Assembly (NCBI GenBank): GCA_019422065.1
Contig: JAHZEA010000008.1
Span: 52,694 to 116,693, forward strand
Origin: Lachnospiraceae bacterium
Lineage (GTDB): Bacteria > Bacillota > Clostridia > Lachnospirales > Anaerotignaceae
DNA: 64,000 bases
Direction: 5' to 3'
The notes under the pieces are model-generated. The model saw only the letters and a list, made by a program, of their open reading frames with translations. It searched no databases and had not been told where the DNA came from. This document shows positions 43,187 through 51,605 of this stretch, one piece after another (the first letter of the stretch is position 1; each line of letters opens with the position of its first letter). Position numbers and translations under genes: made by a program.

Positions 43187-43996
43187 TTAATTTTCAGCGT
43201 ATCCTATTGATTTAGAAATCATAAGAGCTGAATCTTTCATTTTTTCTGCGGCTTTATACATATCTTCTTCAGATATTCTTCCGGCAGGAACAGAAATACT
43301 TATACCGGCTTTTATTCTGCCTGTGTAATCCCTTAAAGGCACAGCTATACAGCAAACATCGTCTGATGATTCTTTGTTGTCAACGGCATAACCGTTTTTT
43401 CTGACATGTTCAATCTCGTTTAAAAACTTGTCTTTATCGCGTATAGATGTTTCTGTAATTCCCATATTTTTCTGTAATTCAAATATTGAAACAGCTTCTT
43501 CATTATCCATTTCGCTTAAATAAAGCTTGCCTATACCGGTGCAGTGCAAAGGTTCTCTTTCGCCAATATTTACATTGGTTATAAGTTTGTGGTTTCCTGA
43601 TGTTTTATCTGGGAAAAACCTTTTGATTATTACCATATAGTTTCCGCTTTTAATGCCAAGGTTTACTATTTCGCCAAAATAATTACTCAGCTCATTAAGG
43701 TATGATGATATTTTTTCTGAGTCCATACCGTTAAATTTAGGCACGTCGCTTCCTAACTCAAAAGCACCCCAGCCCAGTTTATAAAAAATGCCGTCATCGG
43801 TTTTTTCTACAAAATCATATTCAAGAAATGTATCTAAAAACCGATGCACTGAGCTTTTGCCTATATTAACGCCTTCTGAAATTTCGTTAAGTGTAAGGCC
43901 TTTGGATGAACAGTTGTTTTTAAGAAATATTAAAATATCTATGGCTTTTTCTACTGTTTGCACAGGATATTTAGCTTTATAACTACCTTTTATCAT
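43187..43996 (-). CDS. IclR-family transcriptional regulator
   Basis: The 269 residues contain an N-terminal winged helix-turn-helix (A-I-D-I-L-I-F-L-K-N, L-N-E-I-S-E-G-V-N-I-G-K-S-S-V-H-R-F-L) and an IclR effector domain with L-H-C-T-G-I-G-K-L-Y-L and V-D-N-K-E-S-S-D-D-V-C-C-I-A-V-P in the usual positions. It is divergent from the UxaA-like, LarA-like and IlvD-like genes starting at 44195 and probably controls them in response to a hydroxy or sugar acid. Confidence 0.9.
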   Translation of the reverse strand: MIKGSYKAKYPVQTVEKAIDILIFLKNNCSSKGLTLNEISEGVNIGKSSVHRFLDTFLEYDFVEKTDDGIFYKLGWGAFELGSDVPKFNGMDSEKISSYLNELSNYFGEIVNLGIKSGNYMVIIKRFFPDKTSGNHKLITNVNIGEREPLHCTGIGKLYLSEMDNEEAVSIFELQKNMGITETSIRDKDKFLNEIEHVRKNGYAVDNKESSDDVCCIAVPLRDYTGRIKAGISISVPAGRISEEDMYKAAEKMKDSALMISKSIGYAEN

Positions 43997-44093
43997 TATT
44001 TAATACAAAACCTCCCAACAAAAAGGATGATTTTATTTTACATGTATTTACGTTTAATGGCAATATGCATTAACTTATTGTTTTATATTTTAT

Positions 44094-44122
44094 TTGACAA
44101 AATAGAATAATTGTGATATTTT
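44094..44122 (+). promoter_or_regulatory. Promoter of the hydroxy-acid module
   Basis: TTGACA (44094-44099) and TATTTT (44117-44122) are 17 bases apart, 73 bases upstream of the first gene of the module. The -35 box overlaps the first copy of a direct repeat. Confidence 0.55.
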
Positions 44123-44147
44123 TATGTCAATAAGACAAATATAGAAT
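44096..44147 (+). repeat. Direct repeat, candidate regulator site
   Basis: GACAAAATAGAAT (44096-44108) recurs as GACAAATATAGAAT (44134-44147), and a further TTAGAAT lies at 44161. The first copy overlaps the -35 box and the second the transcription start region, as operator sites for the divergent IclR regulator might. Spacing is about 39 bases. Confidence 0.4.
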
Positions 44148-44194
44148 GACATCCTTAATATTAGAATGAATTTTAAAACTAAAGGAGTGATAAA

Positions 44195-44488
44195 ATGAAA
44201 AAAGCCGTTATACTCTCGCATAAAGACAATGTTGCCACTGTTCTTGAAGATGTTATTAAAAACGATGACGTTGAAGTAAAGGACTCTGAAAAAAATACGG
44301 TTTGTGTTTTAACTTCATTAGATGATATAAACCGTGGGCATAAAATTGCTGTAAAAGATATTGAAAAAGACAGCCATGTAATTAAATACGGCCAGATAAT
44401 AGGCAAGGCCTCTGTGTTTATACAAAAAGGTGATAGAGTTCATACTCATAATCTGGAAAGTGAAAGGGGAAGGGGTGACTTAGTTTGA
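44195..44488 (+). CDS. UxaA-family lyase, small (SAF-domain) subunit
   Basis: The 97-residue protein corresponds to the N-terminal SAF domain of altronate dehydratase (UxaA): H-K-D-N-V-A-T-V-L, then I-N-R-G-H-K-I-A, I-K-Y-G-Q-I-I-G, and the final V-H-T-H-N-L-E motif. In SuyA and similar systems this domain is a separate subunit. The last base pairs overlap the next start (TTGA), so the two subunits are translationally coupled. Substrate is uncertain: altronate, galactarate, sulfolactate and related 2-hydroxy-3-substituted acids are all handled by this family. Confidence 0.8.
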   Translation: MKKAVILSHKDNVATVLEDVIKNDDVEVKDSEKNTVCVLTSLDDINRGHKIAVKDIEKDSHVIKYGQIIGKASVFIQKGDRVHTHNLESERGRGDLV

Positions 44489-45645
44489 AAATAAAAATGT
44501 ATCAACGCCCAAATGGGTCATTTGGTGTAAGAAACAGAATAGCTGTTATTCCTACTGTAGCATGCGTAAACCATGTGGCGGAAAGAATAGCTTCTCTTGT
44601 GCCTAAAGCCGATGCGTATACACACCCTTATGGCTGTGACCAGCTGGGGTATGATTTGGAACTTTCTTTTAACTGCCTAAAAAAAATGGGAACACACCCT
44701 AATAATGGCGCTGTTTTGGTTTTAGGCCTTGGCTGCGAGGAGATTATACCTAAAGAACTTTATGAAGCAATAAAAAAGGAACAGCCTAATACTGAGCTTT
44801 TAGTTATGCAGGAAAACGGCGGAACGGATTATTGCGTTGATTTAGGTGTTAAAATATGTCAAAAGTTTGAAAAAATGCTTTCAACTCAAGAAAGAGTTGA
44901 AACTGATATATCAAACTTAACTATAGGCGTTGAGTGTGGCGGTTCTGACTTTACATCCGGTATAGCTTCAAATCCGTCAGTAGGGGTTTTTACTGAAAAA
45001 ATATGCTCTTTAGGAGCTAAAGTTGTTTTTGGTGAAACTACCGAGCTTATGGGAGCGGAAGGCATAATAGAAAATCTTTGTGAAAACAAAGAAATTTTTG
45101 ATTTTATAACAGGCAGAATTAAGAATGTTGAAGATACTGCTATAAATATGCATGTTGATTTAAGAGGTACTCAGCCTTCTCCGGGAAATATAGAAGGCGG
45201 CCTTTCAACTATAGAAGAAAAATCTTTAGGCGGAATATGCAAAATAGGCAGCTCAAAAATTGTAGATGCCATAGGTTTTGGCCAAAGTGCGAAAAAAAGC
45301 GGTGTTACATTTGTTGATACACCTGGTAATGACATTGCATGTAGCCTTGGCCTTGGCTGTGCAGGAGCGCAGATAATAATATTTACAACTGGCAAAGGAA
45401 CACCTATGGGCTTTGCTTGTGCGCCGGTAATTAAGGTTACGGCTAATAAAAACATTTATAATATTATGGGTGAAAACTTTGATTTGTGCCTTTCTGAAAT
45501 AATCGACGGCGAGCTTTCTATAAAAGAAGGCGGCGAAATTGTATTTAATAAAGTAATTGATACTGCCGAGGGTACGCAAACGGCAGCTGAAAAGCTTGGA
45601 CACAGAGAATTTTCGCTTTATAGAGTATCACCTATTTTAACATAA
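44485..45645 (+). CDS. UxaA-family lyase, large subunit (altronate dehydratase / SuyB-like)
   Basis: The 386-residue protein is the C-terminal part of the UxaA family: Y-Q-R-P-N-G-S-F-G-V-R-N-R-I-A-V-I-P-T-V opening, H-P-Y-G-C-D-Q-L-G-Y-D, L-G-L-G-C-E, and V-E-C-G-G-S-D-F-T-S-G-I-A-S-N-P-S-V-G with conserved cysteines. It starts at TTG 44485 that overlaps the preceding stop and uses AAGGGGTGA; a later ATG at 44497 would cut the conserved first strand. Together with the small subunit it forms a split dehydratase or lyase. The size and split match (2R)-sulfolactate sulfo-lyase SuyAB as well as split altronate or galactarate dehydratases. Confidence 0.8.
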   Translation: MKIKMYQRPNGSFGVRNRIAVIPTVACVNHVAERIASLVPKADAYTHPYGCDQLGYDLELSFNCLKKMGTHPNNGAVLVLGLGCEEIIPKELYEAIKKEQPNTELLVMQENGGTDYCVDLGVKICQKFEKMLSTQERVETDISNLTIGVECGGSDFTSGIASNPSVGVFTEKICSLGAKVVFGETTELMGAEGIIENLCENKEIFDFITGRIKNVEDTAINMHVDLRGTQPSPGNIEGGLSTIEEKSLGGICKIGSSKIVDAIGFGQSAKKSGVTFVDTPGNDIACSLGLGCAGAQIIIFTTGKGTPMGFACAPVIKVTANKNIYNIMGENFDLCLSEIIDGELSIKEGGEIVFNKVIDTAEGTQTAAEKLGHREFSLYRVSPILT

Positions 45646-45661
45646 TTACGGAGGTGCTGAC

Positions 45662-46921
45662 ATGTTAACAAAATTTGTAATGATTAAACAGAATTATCCT
45701 GCTGAAAAAATAAACGATACCGAAAAGGCTGTAAGAGATGCCGTTAATGTTTACAGTGATGAGCTCAGCAAGCTTAAAGGTAAAAAAGTAGGCATAGCAG
45801 TTGGAAGCAGGGGAATTAACAAAATAGACCAAGTTGTAAGAGCTATTGTAAGAATAGTAAAAGAAAATGACGCAAGCCCGGTAGTATTTAACGCTATGGG
45901 AAGCCATGGCGGCGGAACACCAGAGGGACAAAAAGAAGTTCTTGAGTCTATAGGTATAACAGAAAGCAACGTAGAAGCGCCTATTAAGACATGCGCCGAA
46001 AGTACTTTTTTAGGTATAACTGAAAATGATATTGATGTTTACTGCAACAAATTGGCACTCAAGTTTGATTATGTTATACTTGTAAACAGAATTAAGCCGC
46101 ATACGGATTTTGAAGATGTTACAGAAAGTGGTTTATTTAAGCTTATGGCAATAGGTCTTGGCAATCCTGAGGGCGCATCTATAATACATTCCAATGCTTT
46201 AAGAATGGGCTACGGTCCGGCAATACGTGAAGCAGGAAGTTTAATGCTTAAAAAATTGCCTGTATTTTTAGCTTTGGCAGTAACTGAAAACTGGAAACAT
46301 GAATTAAATTATGTTGAGGCAACACTGCCTGAAAATTTGCTTGAGTTTGAAAAACGTATATTAGCTAAGGTAAAAAAAGAACTTGTTCATCTTCCGGCAG
46401 ATGACATTGACTCTCTTATAATTCGTGACGCAGGAAAGAACATATCAGGAACATGCGTAGATACTAAAGTGGTAGGTCGTATAATGATTGCCGGACAAAA
46501 AGAGCCGGAAAAGCCTGACATAAAATCTATAGCTGTTTTAAACTTTACCGACGAATCCCACGGAAATGCAATGGGACTTGGTATAGTTGATGTTATTACA
46601 AAACGTGCGTACGACAAAATAGACATTAACGCCACATCTCTTACCGGCATAACATCTAAATGCCTTTTGCAGGCAAAAATACCGTGTGTGGCTCAAAACG
46701 ACTATGATGCTATAAAAACAGCTTTTGAGTCTTCTAAAGTTAAGGATATGGCTTCTTTAAAAGCTGCGTTTATTAGGGATACAAATTCACTTGAAAAAAT
46801 GGCTGTTTCACTGCCCCTTTATGAAGAAATTAAAAACAACAAGCATATAGAAATAGCCAGCGGACCGTTTGTTTTGGAATTTGATAAAGACGGTAATATT
46901 GTAAACATGCCTGAGTTTTAA
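45662..46921 (+). CDS. LarA-like nickel-pincer racemase/epimerase (DUF2088 family)
   Basis: The 419-residue protein has the LarA signature residues: G-S-H-G-G-G (His near 80), R-I-K-P-H-T-D-F (His near 148), E-S-G-L-F-K-L-M-A-I-G-L (Lys near 160, the residue that would hold the nickel-pincer cofactor) and I-I-H-S-N-A-L (His near 178). LarA-family members interconvert 2-hydroxy-acid stereoisomers, including lactate, malate and sugar acids such as gluconate. Co-location with two dehydratases suggests a sugar-acid or hydroxy-acid C2 epimerase. larB, larC and larE, needed to make the cofactor, are not in this window. Confidence 0.75.
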   Translation: MLTKFVMIKQNYPAEKINDTEKAVRDAVNVYSDELSKLKGKKVGIAVGSRGINKIDQVVRAIVRIVKENDASPVVFNAMGSHGGGTPEGQKEVLESIGITESNVEAPIKTCAESTFLGITENDIDVYCNKLALKFDYVILVNRIKPHTDFEDVTESGLFKLMAIGLGNPEGASIIHSNALRMGYGPAIREAGSLMLKKLPVFLALAVTENWKHELNYVEATLPENLLEFEKRILAKVKKELVHLPADDIDSLIIRDAGKNISGTCVDTKVVGRIMIAGQKEPEKPDIKSIAVLNFTDESHGNAMGLGIVDVITKRAYDKIDINATSLTGITSKCLLQAKIPCVAQNDYDAIKTAFESSKVKDMASLKAAFIRDTNSLEKMAVSLPLYEEIKNNKHIEIASGPFVLEFDKDGNIVNMPEF

Positions 46922-46979
46922 AACTAAAATAACTTTTGTTTAGGTTAGTTTAAAAAAATTTGCTTAAGGAGTTGAAACC

Positions 46980-48662
46980 ATGTTAAATAGTCAGCGCATA
47001 CGTAATTTAGGGCCGGAAATAGACCCTTTATGGATAGGCAGCGGCAAAAGTTTAAGCGATATATCAAAACCGCAGATACTTGTTGAATCAACGGTAGGGG
47101 ACAGTCATCCGGGAAGCAGGCATTTGTTTTCTGTTGTTGATGCAGTTAAAAATTCTGTTTACGCCTCTCAGGCAGTGCCATCGGTTTATACAGTTACGGA
47201 TATGTGTGACGGAACGGCTACAGGTCATTCTGGTATGAATTATTCTTTGGTATCAAGAAATGTAATAGCCGGCATGGTGGAGATACATGCAAGAGCCTCA
47301 GGATTTGACGGTATTGTGGCTGTTTCTACGTGTGATAAAGCTATTCCCGGGCACTTAATGTCTCTTTTAAGGCTGGATATACCGGCAATACATATATGCG
47401 GTGGTTCAATGGCGCCGGGGCCTAATTTTATTTCTGCTGATACATGTTATGAAACTAATCTTAGGGTTTCAGAAGGCAAAATGACAAAAGAAGAAGAATT
47501 ATACTTTAAGCGAAATGCCTGCCCAAGCTGCGGAGCATGCCAGTATATGGGAACGGCAAGTACAATGCAGTGTATGAGCGAGGCTTTAGGCATGGCTTTA
47601 CCGGCAAATGCACTTGTGCCAGCTAACAGTAATATTATAAGTCAAATAGCTGCTGATGCCGGAAAAAGAATAGCTGAGTTGGTAAATGAAGATTTGCGGC
47701 CAAGCAGAATACTTACAAAAAGCTCTTTTGAAAATGCCATAAAAATACATGCAGCTATAGGCGGTTCTGCAAATGCAGTTTTGCATATTCCGGCAGTGGC
47801 AAAAGAGATGGGAATAGAAATAACTCTTGATGATTTTGAAAGGTTATCAAAAGAAGTACCGCTTTTAACTAGTATAATGACAGCCGGAAAATGGCCTACA
47901 CAGTATTTTTGGTATGCCGGCGGTATACCAAGAATTATAAAAGAGCTTCAAAATATTTTGGATATGGACGCTCTTACAGTAACAGGCCATACATTAGGTG
48001 AAAATATAGAATATCTTGAAAAAATCGGATATTTCCGCAGAAGTGATGAATATATGAAAAACTTTAATTTAAAAGCTTCTGATATAATTAAGCCTTTTGA
48101 TTTTCCGGAGGATATTGACAGCGGTATTTCAATACTTAAAGGTAATTTAGCCGAGAATGGTTCTGTTATAAAGCACTGTGCAGTTGATAAAAGCATGTAT
48201 CATTTTGAAGGCAAAGCAAAAGTATTTGAAAATGAAGAAAGTGCCGAAGAAGCTATATATAACGGTACAATTAAGCCGGGAGATGTGGTTGTAATAAGAT
48301 ATGTGGGTCAAAAAGCCGCTGGTATGCCGGAAATGCTTAAAGCTACAGATGCTGTATGTAACAAAGAAGAATTAAACAACAGCTGTGCTCTTATTACAGA
48401 CGGAAGATTTTCCGGAGCGTCACGCGGGCCTTGTGTTGGGTATCTTTTCCCGGAAGCGGCAGAAGGCGGAACAATAGCATATATTGATGACGGGGATATT
48501 ATAGAAATAGACATTAACAAAAAAAGTATTAATGTTGTTGGTTTTAAGGGAGAAAAACACAGCAAAAGCGAGGTTGAAGCAGAACTTAAATTAAGGCGTA
48601 CTCAAAGAGAGTATAAAACTTTTAAACATAAAGGCGTTCTTAGATTCCTTGATTTAGACTGA
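46980..48662 (+). CDS. IlvD/Edd-family dehydratase (dihydroxy-acid or sugar-acid)
   Basis: The 560-residue protein carries the Fe-S dehydratase pattern: V-S-T-C-D-K-A-I-P-G-H, C-P-S-C-G-A-C-Q-Y-M-G-T-A-S-T-M-Q near residues 180-196 and T-D-G-R-F-S-G-A-S-R-G-P near 465-476. These ligand cysteines and the R-F-S-G motif are intact. The C-P-S-C-G-A-C-Q variant of the cysteine motif and location behind LarA-like and UxaA-like genes favour a sugar-acid dehydratase over IlvD of branched-chain synthesis. It is 59 bases after the LarA-like gene and closes the operon. Confidence 0.78.
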   Translation: MLNSQRIRNLGPEIDPLWIGSGKSLSDISKPQILVESTVGDSHPGSRHLFSVVDAVKNSVYASQAVPSVYTVTDMCDGTATGHSGMNYSLVSRNVIAGMVEIHARASGFDGIVAVSTCDKAIPGHLMSLLRLDIPAIHICGGSMAPGPNFISADTCYETNLRVSEGKMTKEEELYFKRNACPSCGACQYMGTASTMQCMSEALGMALPANALVPANSNIISQIAADAGKRIAELVNEDLRPSRILTKSSFENAIKIHAAIGGSANAVLHIPAVAKEMGIEITLDDFERLSKEVPLLTSIMTAGKWPTQYFWYAGGIPRIIKELQNILDMDALTVTGHTLGENIEYLEKIGYFRRSDEYMKNFNLKASDIIKPFDFPEDIDSGISILKGNLAENGSVIKHCAVDKSMYHFEGKAKVFENEESAEEAIYNGTIKPGDVVVIRYVGQKAAGMPEMLKATDAVCNKEELNNSCALITDGRFSGASRGPCVGYLFPEAAEGGTIAYIDDGDIIEIDINKKSINVVGFKGEKHSKSEVEAELKLRRTQREYKTFKHKGVLRFLDLD

Positions 48663-48720
48663 TTATTTTATTTAACCAGATAATCTGCAATGGTTTATTT
48701 AAAATAAATAAGAGCAATAA

Positions 48721-48768
48721 AATGTACTTATACCATTTATTTAATTTGGTATAAGTACATTATTTTAG
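48721..48768 (+). terminator. Intrinsic terminator after the IlvD/Edd gene
   Basis: A perfect 15-bp inverted repeat AATGTACTTATACCA / TGGTATAAGTACATT with an 11-base loop is followed by TATTTTAG, about 60 bases after the stop. It is the only structure in the 162-bp gap. Confidence 0.7.
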
Positions 48769-48823
48769 TTTAAATATGTCATATTGGTAGTATTATTTAA
48801 AACGTTGAAAGGGAGCATAAAAA

Positions 48824-49423
48824 ATGGATTTTATAATAATATTTGAATATATCGGCATGTTTATGTTTGCTTTTTCAGGCGCTGTAGTAGCTAGAGAAGA
48901 GAATTTTGATTTCCTTGGTATTGTTATACTTTCAATAACAACAGCTCTTGGCGGAGGCATACTTAGAGATGTGGTAATAAATTCTCAATCGCCTTATGCT
49001 TTGTCAGGATGGCTGCCATATATTGTAATTGCCTTAGGTATGACTACAGCTTTAAAGTTTAAAAAAATACAGGATAATTTTTGGGTAATTGCCCTTGATG
49101 CAATAGGTCTTGCAGCTTTTACGGTTTCTGCCGGAATAAATGCCATAAATTCGGATTATAACTGCATAACAGTTATATTCTGCTGTTTTTTATCAGCCGT
49201 AGGCGGCGGAATTATAAGAGACATTATGGTAAACCGAAAACCTTATGTTTTCCAAAAAGATATATACGCTATAACTTCTGTTGAAGGTGCCCTTATTATG
49301 TTCTTTTTAAAAGGAGTACTTAGCGATACACTGCTTGTTTTTATAAGTTTTATTATTGTTTTTGGAACAAGAATGATGTGTTATATTAAACATATCAGCC
49401 TGCCGGTATTCAGTGAAAGCTGA
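48824..49423 (+). CDS. TRIC-type cation channel family membrane protein (UPF0126)
   Basis: The 199-residue protein has about seven membrane segments and the family's duplicated glycine motif: T-A-L-G-G-G-I-L-R-D near residue 40 and A-V-G-G-G-I-I-R-D near residue 127, each followed by a V-x-N or M-V-N-R-K-P segment. TRIC-family proteins are trimeric monovalent cation channels; some bacterial relatives may transport other solutes. It stands alone between a terminator and a long gap. Confidence 0.85.
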   Translation: MDFIIIFEYIGMFMFAFSGAVVAREENFDFLGIVILSITTALGGGILRDVVINSQSPYALSGWLPYIVIALGMTTALKFKKIQDNFWVIALDAIGLAAFTVSAGINAINSDYNCITVIFCCFLSAVGGGIIRDIMVNRKPYVFQKDIYAITSVEGALIMFFLKGVLSDTLLVFISFIIVFGTRMMCYIKHISLPVFSES

Positions 49424-49872
49424 ATTTATTAAAATTTAAAATAATAAAAAAATATGCTATATAATCCTTACTTTATGTCGCTAATTTAATTTTATATACG
49501 TTGATTTATCAATATATCAGACTTGATTTGATTGTGAATAGTTATTTTGAGTATCTATATAATGAAAATATAAGAGAATTTTATGTGGTTTTTTACATTG
49601 GAGTTTAATAAATACTCAGTATTTGAGTATGAAAAAAAATACATGTTTTATATAATTTATTAATGGATATTGGCTAATGCTGTATATTTTAAACTTAACA
49701 ATTTTAATAGTACTGGCGATATAAAAATATGTATTATAAAATATGGTTTTTAAACAGTTTAATTAGAATTTTATTTAATCTTTAATTAAATTTAATACTA
49801 AAATATTGACATTATTATAGTTTACAAATAAACTAACCATAAAAAGGTATTGTTATAAAGGGAGGAATTATT
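49424..49872. other. 449-bp AT-rich intergenic region
   Basis: No coding frame of note, tRNA or conserved RNA motif is seen. A small inverted repeat ATACTCA-5 bases-TGAGTAT lies at 49612-49630 and a promoter-like element near the right end. Otherwise only AT-rich sequence with many direct stop codons on all frames. Confidence 0.7.
49806..49834 (+). promoter_or_regulatory. Predicted sigma-A promoter for the zinc-ribbon gene
   Basis: TTGACA (49806-49811), a 17-base spacer and TAAACT (49829-49834) lie 39 bases upstream of ATG 49873. Confidence 0.5.
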
Positions 49873-50214
49873 ATGGCATATTGCAAAAATTGTGGAGAAA
49901 AAATTGATGACGGTACTATTGTGTGCCCAAAATGCGGTGAAACACAGTCAAGCACAACAAATGTAAGTGTTGACTTTGCGCAGAACGGACAGCAGTCAGC
50001 TCAGCCTGTAATTGATAAAGGTGGATTCCTTTGGGGACTGCTTGGATGCTGTATACCTATTGTAGGACTTGTACTTTTCCTTGTTTGGAAAGACACAAAG
50101 CCTCGTACAGCCAAAGCTGCCGGAATAGGTGCTCTTGTTTCAGTAATTATAGGTATTTTATGGTATGCACTTATGTTTATTATAGGAATAGGCGGCTCTA
50201 TTGCTATGATGTAA
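49873..50214 (+). CDS. Zinc-ribbon membrane protein
   Basis: The 113-residue protein opens with a zinc ribbon (Y-C-K-N-C-G-E-K-I and C-P-K-C-G, two CxxC pairs within 20 residues), then a linker rich in Q and S and two membrane segments at about 52-68 and 84-110. Such proteins are common in Firmicutes and of unknown function. GGGAGGAATT precedes ATG. The next gene starts one base after its stop. Confidence 0.8.
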   Translation: MAYCKNCGEKIDDGTIVCPKCGETQSSTTNVSVDFAQNGQQSAQPVIDKGGFLWGLLGCCIPIVGLVLFLVWKDTKPRTAKAAGIGALVSVIIGILWYALMFIIGIGGSIAMM

Positions 50215-50215
50215 T

Positions 50216-50578
50216 ATGATTTGCTGGTTTTATAAATGGCTGCCTATTATATTTGGGTGCCATTGTATGGAAAGCAGGTCTTTTCATTACAAAGGGAAAA
50301 AATTCCCTATTTGCGCCAGATGTTTTGGCGAGCTTATGGGAATTATATTTGGAATTTTAACATTTGCTTTTTTCAACGTGTCTGCGTGGGTAGCTCTTAT
50401 TTTAATGCTGCCTATGCTGTTTGATGGTTTTTTACAGTCGCTGACTAAGTATGAAAGCAATAACATAAAGCGCTGTATAACAGGTTTTTTATTTGGTTAC
50501 GGATTAATTACATTATTTATAATTTCTTCACTTTGGGTTATGTCCAAAGGATACACGATTGGTAATAATATTGGATAA
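50216..50578 (+). CDS. DUF2085-type small membrane protein
   Basis: The 120-residue protein has G-C-H-C-M-E-S-R-S-F-H-Y-K-G-K-K-F-P-I-C-A-R-C-F-G in pieces (the F-G-C-H ... R-S-F ... P-x-C-A-R-C-x-G pattern of DUF2085), followed by about three membrane segments. The C-H and C-x-x-C residues may bind metal. It starts right after the zinc-ribbon gene and so is probably co-translated. Function is unknown. Confidence 0.75.
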   Translation: MICWFYKWLPIIFGCHCMESRSFHYKGKKFPICARCFGELMGIIFGILTFAFFNVSAWVALILMLPMLFDGFLQSLTKYESNNIKRCITGFLFGYGLITLFIISSLWVMSKGYTIGNNIG

Positions 50579-50611
50579 AAAGCCTTATGCTTGTGGTACA
50601 TATTGATTTTT

Positions 50612-50641
50612 AGGCAGGAAAATTATATTTCCTGCCTTTTT
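50612..50641 (+). terminator. Intrinsic terminator after the DUF2085 gene
   Basis: Stem AGGCAGGAAA / TTTCCTGCCT with a 6-base loop is followed by TTTTT. Confidence 0.9.
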
Positions 50642-50658
50642 TGAGTTTTTTGCAAATG

Positions 50659-50704
50659 CAAAAAGCCTTCTTTTAAGCTTAACTGCTAAAAAGGAGGCTT
50701 TTAA
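50659..50704 (-). terminator. Intrinsic terminator of the minus-strand SDR gene
   Basis: On the minus strand AAAAGCCTCCTTTT pairs with AAAAGAAGGCTTTTT (one mismatch) and leads into T-rich sequence, just beyond the stop at 50733. Confidence 0.75.
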
Positions 50705-50732
50705 TGCTTTATTAAATGTGTTATGTCGATTT

Positions 50733-51473
50733 TTAAAACATGCATCCATCAGATGTAATAACCTGACCATTAATAAATGATGATTGATTTCCTGCTAAAA
50801 ATACGGCAAGATTAGCTATTTCTTCTGGCGTGCCAAAGCGCATAAGCGATATTTCTTCTGTAAGTACATCTCTTTCTTCTTCTGTAAAACACTGGTTCAT
50901 TTTAGTGTCGATAACACCGCATGAAATGGCATTTACCCTTATTCCGCTTGGTCCTAATTCTTTTGCCATTGCTTTTGTAAATGAATTTACAGCGCCTTTG
51001 GTAGCTGAATACACTGCTTCACATGAAGCACCACGGTCGCCCCATATAGAAGATATGTTTATTATTATTCCTGATTTATGGCTTACCATTTTAGGTACAG
51101 CCAAATGGCAGCAGTTTAAAACAGATTTTAAATTAACATCTATAATTCTGTTCCAGTTTTCCGGCTTCATATCGGTAAAAAGACCAAGATATGATATACC
51201 GGCATTATTAATTAGTATATCCACACTGCCGTAAATTGTAGAGATGGTATTAAACATATCAACACATTGTGCATAGTCTGAAACGTCCGCAAGATAGGAA
51301 TAAGAATAGTAACCCATAGATTTAAGTTCTTCTTGGGTTTTAAGCAGTTCATCGGAGCTGACAGAAGCGTTAAGTACAAGATTGCAGCCTTTTTTTGCGA
51401 AAGCGTAAGCTATGGCCTTGCCTATTCCGCGCGAAGAACCGGTGATTAAAACGGTTTTTCCTTTTAAATCCAT
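50733..51473 (-). CDS. SDR oxidoreductase, EF-P 5-aminopentanone reductase-like (YmfI)
   Basis: The 246-residue short-chain dehydrogenase has the NAD(P) motif T-G-S-S-R-G-I-G-K-A near residue 11, N-N-A-G near 88, Ser in N-I-S-S-I-W-G near 141 and catalytic Y-S-A-T-K near 154. The W-G-D-R-G-A-S-C-E-A-V-Y-S-A-T-K-G-A segment is the pattern I associate with YmfI, which reduces the 5-aminopentanone modification of elongation factor P. A general 3-oxoacyl-ACP reductase (FabG) is the alternative. EF-P itself is not in the window. Confidence 0.7.
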   Translation of the reverse strand: MDLKGKTVLITGSSRGIGKAIAYAFAKKGCNLVLNASVSSDELLKTQEELKSMGYYSYSYLADVSDYAQCVDMFNTISTIYGSVDILINNAGISYLGLFTDMKPENWNRIIDVNLKSVLNCCHLAVPKMVSHKSGIIINISSIWGDRGASCEAVYSATKGAVNSFTKAMAKELGPSGIRVNAISCGVIDTKMNQCFTEEERDVLTEEISLMRFGTPEEIANLAVFLAGNQSSFINGQVITSDGCMF

Positions 51474-51605
51474 AGAATACCCCCTAAGCTTTAGATATTT
51501 AATATATAATACAAAATTAATTAATAGTGAAATTAAAAAAATATTAAGAATTTATATTTATAAAATAACATATAAACGTTTATTTTTCAACACAAAATGT
51601 ATATT

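Noticed and set aside
49612..49630. Inverted repeat ATACTCA / TGAGTAT as an operator
   Set aside because: Only 7-bp arms in an AT-rich gap, far from either gene; likely chance.
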